A program made the position numbers and the translations under genes. Positions 1 to 9,361 of a DNA stretch of 64,000 nt are shown piece after piece. Numbering within the stretch: position 1 is the first letter of the stretch; each line of letters opens with the position of its first letter. The notes under the pieces were generated by a model. That model was not told the DNA's origin. It was given only the letters and a program-made list of their open reading frames with translations, and did not search any database. The stretch is from Mesorhizobium_B sp963522145. Its GTDB lineage: Bacteria; Pseudomonadota; Alphaproteobacteria; Rhizobiales; Rhizobiaceae. The stretch is from assembly GCA_963522145.1 (NCBI GenBank), contig CAUQXI010000003.1:124001-188000 (forward strand), in the 5' to 3' direction.

Positions 1-897
1 CGCGGCCTGAACGGGAATGCCGTGGATAATCGTGGATGGCAGCACGCTGAGCGAGTCGGCTCCGCCTTCAGCGGCAGCCTGAGCCGCTATGCCGGATAGA
101 ACGGCGTTGCGGTCGGCATCTTCAGCGTCGAGCATGCGCCAGGAGGTTTCGGCGTGAACATGGACGGGGAGCGGCTCGACACCCGAAGCATCAAGGATTC
201 TCTTCCAGAGCAGGCGCAGAGCGTGGATCTTGGCGGAGCTGCGAGTCTTCTCGGCATCGACGGAAAGGGCAAAGCCGAGATGGGGCACGGCATAATGAAG
301 CGACTGGCGCGCGAGCGCGAACATGCGCAGGTAGGAGGCGGCCGAGGCGAGAACCGCGCCGAGCTCCTGTGCCTCCGTGGCGCCGGCATTGTGGAACACG
401 CGGCCATCCGCCTCTAGCAGAACGCCGGGCAGGCCGAGCGCGAAGAAGTGCGACAGCGATTGCGGCATCGACGCTTCCAGCGCGTCGATCGGCATGCGCA
501 ACCGCCCCGTGCCGGCGAAGATCGCGGCTGGATCGATGCCGAGCGAGATGTCGAGCTGCTCCGGCGGAATGCGCCTTCCACCCAGATAGGCGAACAAGGC
601 TTCTGCGCCGGCGCGGCTTGCGGGGTGGACGTCGACACGAAGGTGGATGCGGTCGAGCGGCACATCGGCGAGAACAGCTTGCAACGCTTCGGGGGAAACC
701 GGCAGGCCGCCGCCGAAAGCATTCGGCGCGCCCGTGAAAACCAGAGATACCCCTGTCGCGCCATCATCGAGGTCGAGCGTGATCTGTGCGTTTGCAGCGA
801 GCGGATCACTGGCGTCGGCGCGCGCCACCACCCGCAGCGGATGAACCGAGCCGGAGGAAGAAGTCGGATTGCTTTCGATCTCGCTGTTCTGGCTCAT
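1..897 (-). CDS. Methylmalonyl-CoA mutase small-subunit-like protein, partial (3' end outside window)
   Basis: The frame is open from an ATG at 897 down to the window edge, giving 299 residues with no stop. The segment HAETSWRM (about residues 248-255) followed by GGADSLSVLP is the signature of the methylmalonyl-CoA mutase TIM-barrel domain. The N-terminal half is divergent, as in the small (beta, MutA) subunit of the two-subunit enzyme, which is catalytically inactive and pairs with MutB to interconvert methylmalonyl-CoA and succinyl-CoA in propionate metabolism. The large subunit would be expected beyond the left edge. The gene is divergent from the HerA-like ATPase gene, with about 120 bp between the starts. 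Subunit type is inferred from the divergent N-terminus; family membership is firm. Confidence 0.82.
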   Translation of the reverse strand, partial: MSQNSEIESNPTSSSGSVHPLRVVARADASDPLAANAQITLDLDDGATGVSLVFTGAPNAFGGGLPVSPEALQAVLADVPLDRIHLRVDVHPASRAGAEALFAYLGGRRIPPEQLDISLGIDPAAIFAGTGRLRMPIDALEASMPQSLSHFFALGLPGVLLEADGRVFHNAGATEAQELGAVLASAASYLRMFALARQSLHYAVPHLGFALSVDAEKTRSSAKIHALRLLWKRILDASGVEPLPVHVHAETSWRMLDAEDADRNAVLSGIAAQAAAEGGADSLSVLPSTIIHGIPVQAA

Positions 898-1020
898 CCG
901 TCTGTTCTCCTTCCCGTGCGAGCGACGGGAGTAGCAGTTCGGGGTTAACCGCATTGTAGCCTCAACGCGAGCCCTTTATAGCTTGCGGCCCGCAAGGTGG
1001 CACCGCCGGGAGCGCAGCGA

Positions 1021-2595
1021 ATGGCCGAAGACGACCGGATCTTTATCGGCGCGAGCCGGAAGCCCGATGACAGCTACAACCGGCCCGAGGAACTCCTGCT
1101 CAAATTTGCCAACCGCCACGGCCTTGTGACGGGCGCGACGGGCACCGGGAAGACAGTGACCTTGCAGGTGCTGGCCGAGGCCTTTTCCGACGCTGGCGTT
1201 TCGGTGTTCTGCGCGGACGTGAAAGGCGATCTTTCGGGCATCGGCGCCTTGGGCACTCCCGGCGAGCCGCTGACCAAGCGGGCGGAGGAGGTCAGGCTCG
1301 ACCCCTACGAGCCGCGACAGTTTCCCGTGATCTACTGGGACCTGTTCGGCGAAAAAGGGCACCCGATCCGCGCCACCGTATCCGAGATGGGGCCGCTGCT
1401 GCTCGCTCGGCTTCTCAACATGACTGAAGCGCAGGAAGGCGTGATCAACATCGCCTTCAAGATCGCCGACGAGGAAGGCCTGCTTCTTCTCGACATGAAG
1501 GATCTTCAAGCGCTCCTCGCGGACCTCGCCAAACGGGACAAGGAAATTGCCGTCCGCTACGGGCTCGTGTCCAAGGCGTCCATCGGCGCAATCCAGCGGG
1601 CTCTGCTGGTTCTGGAGCAGCAGGGCGGCGCTCACTTCTTCGGCGAGCCGGCGCTCAGCATCGCGGACATCATGCGCTCGACGGTGGATGGACGCGGAGC
1701 CATCAACGTGCTTGCCGCCGACCGACTGATGATGAACCCGCGCCTTTATGCGACCTTCCTGCTCTGGCTCCTGTCGGAACTGTTCGAGGAACTGCCGGAG
1801 GTGGGTGATCCTGCAAAGCCGAAGCTCGTCTTCTTCTTCGACGAGGCGCACCTGCTGTTCGATGACGCGCCCAAGGTGCTCGTGGAACGAGTCGAGCAGG
1901 TGGTGCGGCTGATCCGCTCAAAGGGCGTGGGCATCTATTTCGTCACGCAAAACCCGCTCGACATACCGGAAACGGTGCTGGCGCAACTCGGCAATCGGGT
2001 GCAGCACGCGCTGCGCGCCTACACGCCGCGGGAGCAGAAGGCAGTGCGGACGGCGGCGGAGACGTTCCGCCCCAATCCTGATTTCGACTGCGCGGCAGCG
2101 ATCACCCAGCTCGGCGTCGGTGAAGCCTTGGTCTCGACGCTGGAAGACAAGGCCGTGCCCGGCATGGTGCAGCGCACGTTGATCCGCCCGCCGGAGTCAC
2201 GGCTCGGGCCGATCACCGATGCGGAGCGCGCGGCGTTGATTTCTCAGAGTCCTGTGGCCGGAAAGTATGACGATCCCGTGGATCGAGAATCAGCCTTTGA
2301 GATGCTGGCAAAGCGCGCGGCGGAACCGCGCAACGCGAATGCCGATGCGGGCCAGGCAGGGAAGAAGCCTGAAGAGAGCTGGACCCTTCCCGACTTCCGT
2401 GAGGGGCCATGGGGCGACCGCGCGACCGAAAAGGAAGACCAGCAGCCTCGGCGGACGCGGCGGGAGCCTTCGGCTCCGCGCCCGTCAAACCGCCAGAGCG
2501 TCACCGAGGCCGCCGTCAAATCGGTGGTGCGCTCGATGGGCTCGTCGCTCGGCCGCGCGCTGGTGCGCGGCGTACTGGGCAGCCTGCGGCGCTGA
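1021..2595 (+). CDS. HerA/YjgR-like ATPase (DUF853 family)
   Basis: This 524-residue protein has a Walker A motif GATGTGKT at residues 38-45 and a Walker B-like stretch VFFFDEAHLLF near residue 271. These mark the DUF853/YjgR branch of HerA-FtsK ATPases. Family members are annotated as helicase HerA-like, but the cellular role of the bacterial YjgR branch is not well established. The C-terminus carries a basic low-complexity linker and a short helix rich in Ser and Arg. I chose the ATG at 1021 because GGGAG lies 8 bases upstream and the protein then starts directly before the conserved domain; a GTG at 997 would add eight residues. It appears to be a single-gene unit, convergent with the L,D-transpeptidase gene. 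Confidence 0.88.
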   Translation: MAEDDRIFIGASRKPDDSYNRPEELLLKFANRHGLVTGATGTGKTVTLQVLAEAFSDAGVSVFCADVKGDLSGIGALGTPGEPLTKRAEEVRLDPYEPRQFPVIYWDLFGEKGHPIRATVSEMGPLLLARLLNMTEAQEGVINIAFKIADEEGLLLLDMKDLQALLADLAKRDKEIAVRYGLVSKASIGAIQRALLVLEQQGGAHFFGEPALSIADIMRSTVDGRGAINVLAADRLMMNPRLYATFLLWLLSELFEELPEVGDPAKPKLVFFFDEAHLLFDDAPKVLVERVEQVVRLIRSKGVGIYFVTQNPLDIPETVLAQLGNRVQHALRAYTPREQKAVRTAAETFRPNPDFDCAAAITQLGVGEALVSTLEDKAVPGMVQRTLIRPPESRLGPITDAERAALISQSPVAGKYDDPVDRESAFEMLAKRAAEPRNANADAGQAGKKPEESWTLPDFREGPWGDRATEKEDQQPRRTRREPSAPRPSNRQSVTEAAVKSVVRSMGSSLGRALVRGVLGSLRR

Positions 2596-2610
2596 CGATC
2601 CAGATTTGAC

Positions 2611-2636
2611 GCGGGCGGCAGGGAGATGCCGCCTGC
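2611..2636. terminator. Hairpin between convergent genes
   Basis: A 10-bp inverted repeat (2611-2620 with 2627-2636, one G-T wobble) with a 6-base loop lies between the stops of the HerA-like and L,D-transpeptidase genes. There is no U tract on either side, so its role as a terminator is only suggested by position. Confidence 0.35.
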
Positions 2637-2643
2637 GAGACCA

Positions 2644-3414
2644 TCAGGTCAGGCTGATCGGATCTTCCACAGGCCCGCTTTGCGGCGTGCCGAGCACCAC
2701 GATGGGGGACCCGGTCTTCACGCGGTCGTAGAAATCGATCACGTCCTGGTTCATCATACGGACGCAGCCCGACGAAACGGACTTGCCGATGGACGACCAC
2801 TCCGGCGAGCCGTGAACGCGGAAAAGAGTGTCCTGGCCGTTCTGGAAGATGTAGTTGGCGCGCGCGCCGAGCGGGTTCTTCAGACCGCCGGGCATGCCGC
2901 CATTATCGACGCCCCATTTTGCCAAGCTAGGATCGCGCGCGATCATTTCCGCGGGCGGCGTCCACTTCGGCCACTTCTGCTTCCACTGGATGACGCCTTG
3001 TCCGGCCCACTCGAATCCCGCACGGCCGAGGCCGACGCCGTAGCGGACGGCGTAGCCATTCTCCCGAACGAGGTAGAGGTGATGTGTGACGGTGTTGACC
3101 ACCACAGTGCCGGGCCGCTGCCCGGTGGGGTCTTCCACGACCTGACGAAGGAACTGCTTGTCGATCTTCTCGATCGGCACGGCCGGAACCAGGAAGCCTT
3201 CATCCTCGATCGGGCCATACATGGTCGCGTAATCGTCGAAGCCGACCGCAAGATCGGCCGGCATGCCGCCGGCCGGTTGAGCGTCGACATAGCGCGGCGA
3301 TGGATCGCGCATGGTCGTGCAGCCCGAAAGCGCCGCGCCACCGAGGAGAGCGGCTGACGCGGAAAGGAATTGCCGCCGCGATGGCGACAAAAGAAACGGA
3401 TTTGAACTCGACAT
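2644..3414 (-). CDS. L,D-transpeptidase lipoprotein (YkuD/ErfK family)
   Basis: This 256-residue protein has a twin-Arg-like N-terminus (SRRQF), a hydrophobic segment and a lipobox ending LSGC (Cys at about residue 32), so it is probably an exported lipoprotein. The C-terminal half is a YkuD domain with catalytic His201 in HGSPEW and catalytic Cys217 in SSGCVRM. Such enzymes form 3-3 crosslinks in peptidoglycan or attach proteins to it, from the periplasmic side. Rhizobial genomes encode many paralogues, so the particular substrate cannot be told from sequence. The ATG at 3414 gives a complete signal peptide. It is convergent with the HerA-like gene. Confidence 0.92.
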   Translation of the reverse strand: MSSSNPFLLSPSRRQFLSASAALLGGAALSGCTTMRDPSPRYVDAQPAGGMPADLAVGFDDYATMYGPIEDEGFLVPAVPIEKIDKQFLRQVVEDPTGQRPGTVVVNTVTHHLYLVRENGYAVRYGVGLGRAGFEWAGQGVIQWKQKWPKWTPPAEMIARDPSLAKWGVDNGGMPGGLKNPLGARANYIFQNGQDTLFRVHGSPEWSSIGKSVSSGCVRMMNQDVIDFYDRVKTGSPIVVLGTPQSGPVEDPISLT

Positions 3415-3575
3415 GAGACCCCACTCAGACGCGCTCCGCGAAAGCAGCGCGATTTGATCCAGCTACGTTATCACACCAGAAGAGTTCCCAATCCGGTGTA
3501 AACACGGGAAAAGAGTGGCAGCGGTGTGGCCGCGCCGCCACTGTGTCTTCCGAGCAACAGTCCTAGAAGCGGTGA

Positions 3576-4238
3576 TCAAACGTCGCCGCCGAGTGCGCTC
3601 AGCGAGGGGAAGACGAGATCGGGCTGGATGTCGGAATATTCGTCCGGAAGGTTCAGGCGATTGATCCATACGGTCCGAAATCCAAAGCGTGTCGCGCCGG
3701 CGATGTCCCATCGATTGGACGACTGAAACGAGACGGCGGAGGGGTAAAGCCGCCAAGCCGTAGTGACGAGATCATAGACACTCGGATCGGGCTTGAAGCG
3801 ATGGATCGCATCTACGGAGAAAATCTCGTCGAGCACGCCATCCAGCGCCGATGCCCGAACAGCCGATTCAAGCATGCGCGGTGAACCGTTGGACAGGATG
3901 GCGAGCCGCGCACCCGCGCTTTTCAAGGCGCGCAGCACGCCCGGCACCTCCGGGTAAGTGTCGATGGTGCGATAAGCGTCGAGCAGGCTGTCACGCAGCG
4001 ACGGACTTGCACTGGGGACGCGGGCGAGCGCGAAGTCGAGAGCGTTCTCCGTCAGCTGCCAGAAATCCGCATAAGCGCCGGCAAGTGAGCGCACCCAGGA
4101 ATATTCAAGCTGCTTGGCACGCCAGATTTCCGACAGAAGTACCGCATCCGGACCAACGGCCGCAGCGTGGCGGCGAACGGCGGAATGCACGTCGAACAGC
4201 GTGCCGTAAGCGTCGAAAACATAGGCGGCATGGCTCAT
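3576..4238 (-). CDS. Haloacid dehalogenase, type II (L-2-HAD-like hydrolase)
   Basis: The 220-residue HAD-superfamily protein opens with FDAYGTLFDV, where Asp9 is the nucleophile. LSNGSP (motif II), a Lys in FKPDPSVY (motif III) and SSNRWDIAGA (motif IV) follow in order. The motif IV form is typical of the type II L-2-haloacid dehalogenases, which hydrolyse short 2-haloalkanoates to 2-hydroxyacids; many bacterial members act on unknown metabolites. The frame is open upstream to 4364, but the ATG at 4238 puts the conserved strand right at the N-terminus, as in homologues. No clear Shine-Dalgarno is visible. It stands alone between the L,D-transpeptidase gene and sodB. Confidence 0.85.
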   Translation of the reverse strand: MSHAAYVFDAYGTLFDVHSAVRRHAAAVGPDAVLLSEIWRAKQLEYSWVRSLAGAYADFWQLTENALDFALARVPSASPSLRDSLLDAYRTIDTYPEVPGVLRALKSAGARLAILSNGSPRMLESAVRASALDGVLDEIFSVDAIHRFKPDPSVYDLVTTAWRLYPSAVSFQSSNRWDIAGATRFGFRTVWINRLNLPDEYSDIQPDLVFPSLSALGGDV

Positions 4239-4569
4239 CGGGGCGTTCCGCAAGGAGGGCGCTGGATTGTGAGAGGGCGGGCAGCGCGGGCCTGAAACTA
4301 TCTTGCGGAGCCTCGATTGCAACAAAGAGAGCGGGGAAGATCGATCGACGCCATGCGATAACACGTTGTTGGGGCGGGGCTTGAGGGAACAATATTTCTC
4401 GACAAACGAGCCTTCGACGCGTTCACGGTGATCCGCGCCGGCGAGGGGGCGAATTCGACAGCGGCCGGGCGACGCGCTAGAGCGTTGCCGCCCGGCGGGT
4501 GCCCCCTATCTCGTCGTGTGACGGCGGGTTGCCATCATGCCCGCGACCAGCTTCGAAGGAGAGATTGTC
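4239..4569. other. Intergenic region upstream of sodB, with an imperfect hairpin
   Basis: This 331-bp stretch between the divergent HAD and sodB genes has no credible gene. It contains a GC-rich hairpin (8-bp outer stem 4464-4471 with 4489-4496, and a 4-bp inner stem) about 75 bases before the sodB start. An AT-rich patch lies around 4389-4406. The promoters of both genes must lie here, but I could not assign convincing -35/-10 boxes. Confidence 0.4.
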
Positions 4570-5172
4570 ATGGCTTTCACACTGCCCGAACTGCCCTACG
4601 ACTACGAGGCGCTTCAGCCCTTCATGTCGAAGGAAACTCTGGAGTATCATCACGACAAGCACCACAAGGCCTATGTCGACAACGGCAACAAGCTGGCGGC
4701 TGAGGCCGGGATGGACGGGCTTTCCGTCGAAGAGGTGGTGAAGCAGTCGTTCGGCAAGAATGCCGGTCTCTTCAACAATGCCGCGCAGCACTACAACCAT
4801 ATCCATTTCTGGAAGTGGATGAAGAAGAACGGCGGCGGCAAGAGCCTTCCCGGCGCGCTGCAAACTGCCGTGGACAACGATCTCGGCGGATACGACAAGT
4901 TCCGCACCGACTTCATCGCAGCCGGCACGACGCAATTCGGCTCGGGCTGGGCATGGCTTTCGGTGAAGGATGGAAAGCTTGAGATCAGCAAGACGCCGAA
5001 CGGCGAGAACCCGCTCGTGCATGGCGCCACGCCGATCCTCGGCGTCGATGTGTGGGAGCATTCCTACTACATCGACTATCGCAACGCGCGGCCGAAATAC
5101 CTTGAGGCGTTCGTCGACAGCCTGATCAACTGGGATTATGTTCTTGAGCGCTTCGAGCAGGCGCGCGGCTGA
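4570..5172 (+). CDS. sodB: Superoxide dismutase, Fe/Mn family
   Basis: This 200-residue cytoplasmic enzyme dismutates superoxide to oxygen and hydrogen peroxide. The N-terminal domain has YHHDKHHKAYVDN and NAAQHYNHIHFWKWM, which supply two metal-binding histidines. The C-terminal domain has DVWEHSYYIDYRNARPKYL with the metal-binding Asp and His. Length and motifs match the alphaproteobacterial Fe (or cambialistic) type; metal choice cannot be fixed from sequence. The ATG at 4570 follows AAGGAG with good spacing. A strong intrinsic terminator follows at 5201-5225, so it is transcribed alone. Confidence 0.96.
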   Translation: MAFTLPELPYDYEALQPFMSKETLEYHHDKHHKAYVDNGNKLAAEAGMDGLSVEEVVKQSFGKNAGLFNNAAQHYNHIHFWKWMKKNGGGKSLPGALQTAVDNDLGGYDKFRTDFIAAGTTQFGSGWAWLSVKDGKLEISKTPNGENPLVHGATPILGVDVWEHSYYIDYRNARPKYLEAFVDSLINWDYVLERFEQARG

Positions 5173-5200
5173 GAAGCCAATTAGTCTCCCAATCACTGAA

Positions 5201-5225
5201 CCCCGGCCCACGAGCCGGGGTTTTT
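5201..5225 (+). terminator. Intrinsic terminator of sodB
   Basis: A perfect 7-bp GC stem (5201-5207 with 5214-5220) with a 6-base loop is followed by five T. The flanking AA/TT can extend the stem. It sits 28 bases after the sodB stop. Confidence 0.9.
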
Positions 5226-5336
5226 CGTGGGAAAAATGGAATTTAGCTCCAGCCTTCAGGCGTGCCGCGCAACCTTCCGCCACCGTCCCGCATTGCCATC
5301 CTCGAAGCCAGCATCCGCCAGCCAGAGGAATTGTCC

Positions 5337-5768
5337 GTGAAGAAGCTTCTGATCACCTTTTCACTCGCTGTTCTTGGCATCTCGGCCGCCGCCGCCGGCC
5401 CGGTCGAAGATCGGGAGGCGATCATGAAGGAACGTGCAGGCCTGCTGCGCCAGCTTTCACCGATGGCAAAGGGAGAGGCCGCGTTCGATGCCGCAGCGGC
5501 GGGAGACCTGCTGGCGAAGCTGGATGCCAATGCCAAGAAGGGCTCGGTGGAGGAGCTGTTCCCGGAGGGCTCCCAAGCCGGCACCGAGGCGTCGCCGGCA
5601 ATCTGGGAAGACATGAACGGCTTCAAGGCGGCCTGGGCGAAATACGCCGATGACACAAGCGCCGCAGTCGCTGCGAACCCGCAGGATCAAGCAAGCCTGC
5701 AGGCGGCGTTCGGGACGGTCTCAGCCAATTGCGGAAGCTGTCACCAGCTCTACCGGGTGAAGAAGTGA
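5337..5768 (+). CDS. Cytochrome c' family protein (cytochrome c-prime)
   Basis: The 143-residue protein has a cleavable signal peptide (KKLLITF..., Ala-rich to about residue 20) and a single haem motif CGSCH close to the C-terminus. A C-terminal CxxCH on a four-helix protein of this size is the hallmark of class II cytochrome c (cytochrome c'), a periplasmic haem protein implicated in NO or oxygen stress in other bacteria. I chose the GTG at 5337 because AGAGG precedes it and the signal peptide begins there; the longer frame from 5262 adds a non-signal leader. It is followed after 11 bases by the dihaem cytochrome, so the two probably form an operon. Confidence 0.85.
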   Translation: MKKLLITFSLAVLGISAAAAGPVEDREAIMKERAGLLRQLSPMAKGEAAFDAAAAGDLLAKLDANAKKGSVEELFPEGSQAGTEASPAIWEDMNGFKAAWAKYADDTSAAVAANPQDQASLQAAFGTVSANCGSCHQLYRVKK

Positions 5769-5779
5769 TCGCATAGCAA

Positions 5780-6730
5780 ATGCGACTGCTGGGGCGGCTT
5801 GCCTTTGCTCTGGTGATGCTCGGCATTATCGGTGCTGCTGGAGGTTGGGCACTGACTGCGCCGCGCATGTTGAGCGAGGTCGAGCTTGCAGCTCTGACCC
5901 CGGGCGATGCTGCAAAGGGTGAGCGCATCTTTTATGCAGGCGGGTGCGCGTCGTGCCACGCCGCTCCTGGCGCCAGCGGCGATGATCGACTGAACCTCGC
6001 GGGCGGCGTGCGCCTCAAGACCGACTTTGGCACCTTTGTCGCACCGAACATCTCGCCTGACCCCGAGGACGGCATCGGGCGTTGGACCGCGGGCGATCTC
6101 GCGAATGCGATGCTCAAAGGCGTGTCGCCCGACGGTCAGCACTACTATCCTGCATTCCCCTTTACATCCTATGCGCGGATGACGCCCTCGGATGTTGCCG
6201 ATCTTCATGCCTTCCTGAAGACGCTGCCGCCTGTTTCAGGCAAGGCTGCGGCACATGAGGTGTCGTTTCCCTTCAACATCCGGCGCGGGCTGGGACTCTG
6301 GAAGCTCCTTTACCTTGACCCACGCCCGGTCGTCGCTGAGGCGGAAGTCGCGGGTGGGGAGATCGCGCGAGGACGCTACCTTGTGGAGGGCCCGAGCCAC
6401 TGCGGCGAATGCCACACGCCGCGAAACGCGCTGGGTGGGCCCAGGAAAGATGCCTGGCTTTCCGGCGCCACAGCGGCCGAAGGAAGCGGCATCGTTCCGA
6501 ACATCACCGGCGGGGAGGGCGGGATCGGCGACTGGACGGCGGCCGACATCGCCGAACTCCTGCAAAGCGGCTTCACGCCGGACTTCGACTCGGTCGGCGG
6601 CGCGATGGCCGATGTGGTAAAGAACACCGCACAGCTCTCGGCCGAGGATCGAGCAGCAATGGCAGCCTACCTCAAATCGGTCCCGCCGCACCCTAATGGG
6701 TATCCTGCACCGGAATCGGCGAACCCCTAA
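5780..6730 (+). CDS. Membrane-anchored dihaem cytochrome c
   Basis: This 316-residue protein begins with one hydrophobic segment (residues 5-25) that anchors or exports it. Two class I cytochrome c domains follow, with CASCH near residue 57 and CGECH near residue 214. The domain pattern resembles the cytochrome c subunits of periplasmic dehydrogenases (alcohol/gluconate type), which pass electrons to terminal oxidases, but no dehydrogenase gene is next to it. It is probably co-transcribed with the cytochrome c' gene just upstream. It is convergent with the SET-domain gene, the stops being only 13 bases apart. Confidence 0.85.
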   Translation: MRLLGRLAFALVMLGIIGAAGGWALTAPRMLSEVELAALTPGDAAKGERIFYAGGCASCHAAPGASGDDRLNLAGGVRLKTDFGTFVAPNISPDPEDGIGRWTAGDLANAMLKGVSPDGQHYYPAFPFTSYARMTPSDVADLHAFLKTLPPVSGKAAAHEVSFPFNIRRGLGLWKLLYLDPRPVVAEAEVAGGEIARGRYLVEGPSHCGECHTPRNALGGPRKDAWLSGATAAEGSGIVPNITGGEGGIGDWTAADIAELLQSGFTPDFDSVGGAMADVVKNTAQLSAEDRAAMAAYLKSVPPHPNGYPAPESANP

Positions 6731-6743
6731 GCTTGACCGGGAC

Positions 6744-7130
6744 TCAACGGGTTCCGAGAAATTCGAACCCTTGTTCGGGGAAAAACAGATTGTAATCGCA
6801 GGTGAGTTCCTCGCCGGCGGCGATGTCGCGCAGCGCGAGGTGTTGGTCCTCTTCGGACACGTCGCAGTTGGGGGCGTCGGAGTGGTTCATGTAGCGCGCG
6901 TCGTCCGCTTCGAAGAGGATGAAGCCGGGATGGGCGCGCGAGGGATAGGCATATCGGTCGAGACAGGATTTCACGGGACCTGTCTCGGCTTCGTAGGCCG
7001 CGACCGGGATGAGCCGGTCATAGTCCGGCAGCATCTTCCAGATGAGCGTGCCGCGCGGGATCGGGTGCTTCGCGAAGACGCCCATGCCTTCCAGCGAGGA
7101 GGGCGCGAGATAAACATCGACGAGCAGCAT
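6744..7130 (-). CDS. SET domain protein
   Basis: The 128-residue protein is essentially a bare SET domain. It has an N-terminal GMGVFAKHPIPRG segment, then YMNHSDAPNC and GEELTCDYN, the knot-forming motifs that bind S-adenosylmethionine in lysine methyltransferases. Bacterial single-domain SET proteins are common in rhizobia, but their targets are unknown. The ATG (7128-7130) overlaps the stop of the upstream oligopeptidase B gene by one base (TGATG), so translation is probably coupled. Confidence 0.82.
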   Translation of the reverse strand: MLLVDVYLAPSSLEGMGVFAKHPIPRGTLIWKMLPDYDRLIPVAAYEAETGPVKSCLDRYAYPSRAHPGFILFEADDARYMNHSDAPNCDVSEEDQHLALRDIAAGEELTCDYNLFFPEQGFEFLGTR

Positions 7131-9260
7131 CAGGACACCGCTCGCTGCAAGGGATTCGCACCGACGTGACCGGTGGCCTTCAGTGCAAAGGCATAGGTGT
7201 AGGCGATCTCCTCGAGCCGCGAGAATCGGCCGGATGCTCCGCCATGGCCGGAATCCATGTGGATCTTGAACAGAACGGGATTGGTGCCGCGTTTCTTCGC
7301 GCGAAGCCGGGCAACCCATTTGGCAGGCTCCCAGTAGGTCACTCGCGGATCGGTGAGGCCGGCGACCGCCAGAACCGGCGGATAGTCGAGCGCATCCACA
7401 TTGTCGTAGGGGGAGTAGGCGGCAATGTTGTCGTAATCCTCAGCAGAAACAATCGGATTTCCCCACTCCGGCCATTCCGGCGGCGTGAGCGGCAGCGTTT
7501 CGTCGAGCATCGTGTTCAGCACATCCACGAAGGGCACCTCCGCGATGATCGCGCCGAAGGAGGACGGCGCCATGTTGGCGACCGCGCCCACCAGCATCCC
7601 CCCTGCAGAGCCGCCCTGCGCCACGATGCGGTCATGTGAGGTGTAGCCCTGGGCTACGAGATGCCGCGCGGCCGCGATGAAGTCGCGGAACGTGTTCTGC
7701 TTTTCCGCGCGCTTTCCCGCCTCGTACCAGCCATAGCCCTTGTCCTTGCCGCCGCGGATATGGGCGATGGCATAAACGAAGCCGCGGTCCACCAGCGACA
7801 GGCTGTTGGTGTTGAAGGCCGCGGGTATCGAGATGCCGTAGGAGCCGTAGCCGTAAAGCAGACAGGGCGCCGCGCCGTCGAGCACGAGATCGCGGCGATG
7901 GATCAGCGAGATCGGAACAAGCTCGCCATCGCCGGCTGGCGCCATGAGGCGGCGGGTCACATAGCTATCCGCGTCGTGGCCCGAGGGCACTTCCTGCGTC
8001 TTGAGGAGCCGCCGCTCGCGCGTGCGCAGGTCATATTCGAAAAGCTGCGATGGCGTGGTCATGGACGAGTAGGAGAAGCGCATGAGCTGCGTGTCATATT
8101 CATAGGAGCCGGATAGCCCGAGCGAGAAAGCTTCTTCCGGAAAGGTGATCGCGTGCTCCTGGCCCGTTTGCCGGTCGCGCACCACGATGCGCGGAAGGCC
8201 GTCGGCGCGTTCGAGTCGGACAAGAAATTCCTTGAAGCTCTGGATCGACAGGATGAGCCGCCCCGACTCGTGAGGAACGAGTTCCCTCCAGTTGTCGCGA
8301 CCGGGGTCGGCAGTCGGCGCCGTCATGATCTTGAAGTCCTTGGCGCCATCCGTATTGGTGAGGACGAAGAAGATGTCTCCGCCTTCCTCCAACTCGTATT
8401 GAAGGCCGGTCTGGCGTGGGGCGACTACCCTCGGCTCGGCCAGCGCATCGCTCAGGTCGATGAGGCGGTACTCCGATGTCTCGTGATCGTTGATCGCAAT
8501 GATTGCCCAGTCGCGCAGGCGCGAGCCGCCGACATTCATGAAGAAACCGGGATCGGCCTCTTCATAGACGAGGCGGTCCTCCTCGACGCTTGTTCCTAAG
8601 GCATGGAAGAAGAGCTTGGACGGTCGGTGGCTCGGGTCAAGCCGGGCGTAGAAGAAGCCACTGCATTCCCTGTTCCAGGTGCCGTCGCCGCCTGTATCGG
8701 GCACGTCGTCGGACAGGTCCGCGCCGGTGTCGATGTCACGCACCTTGAGCCGGAAGAACTCCGAGCCTTTATCGTCGAAGCTCCAGAGCAGGAGCCGGTG
8801 ATCGGGCGAATGGTCGGCCGCGCCGATGCGGAAATACGCCTTGTTCTCCGCTTCCGCATCGCCATCGAGCAACATCTGCTCGGACCCGCCTTCGCGCGGC
8901 GTGCGGATGAAGCGAGGCTGCTGCCCGCCGAGCCTGTAGGACGAGCCGTAGGCATAAGGACCATCCGGCATCGGCACCGATGAGTCGTCTTCCTTGATGC
9001 GCCCTTTCATCTCGGTGAAGAGGACCTTCTGCAGCTCTGCCGTATCCGCCATCAGCGCGGTCTGGTATTCATTTTCGGCAAGCAGATGATCGCGGATTTC
9101 TTCGTTCAGCAAGGTGGGATCGCGGAACACTTCCTGCCAGTTGTCTGCGCGCAGCCAAGCATATTCGTCCACGCGCGTGATGCCATGGCGGGTGTCGGCG
9201 ACCGGGTGCTGGGCAGCCACCGGCGCTTCAACGAGAGCAAAGGAAGATGAGGCCGTCATG
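7130..9260 (-). CDS. ptrB: Oligopeptidase B (S9A prolyl oligopeptidase family)
   Basis: This protein of about 709 residues has the N-terminal beta-propeller and C-terminal alpha/beta hydrolase of the S9A family. The catalytic Ser lies in GGSAGG, the Asp after LTDPRV, and the His in HMDSGHGG. Oligopeptidase B cleaves short peptides after basic residues in the cytoplasm. The propeller contains the usual YAWLRADNW, DGPYAYG and WNREC stretches. I prefer the ATG at 9260, preceded by AAGGG; an in-frame ATG at 9292 would add 11 residues. The SET-domain gene follows with overlapping stop and start codons. Confidence 0.93.
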
Positions 9261-9361
9261 TGTGCCCTTGAAGAGATGAAAAGTGGCTTCACGGCCGGTT
9301 CATCGGCGGCCGCCAGGATGGAGGAGAGGTCTTGAAGCCTGTTTCGGGAGGAGTTGCAATT

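Noticed and set aside
4386..4410. RpoE2/EcfG-type promoter (GGAAC, 16 bases, CGAG) upstream of sodB
   Set aside because: The -35 half fits but the -10 half matches at only two of four bases, and it lies 160 bases from the gene.
4464..4496. Terminator upstream of sodB
   Set aside because: The hairpin is imperfect, has no U tract and no gene ends before it.
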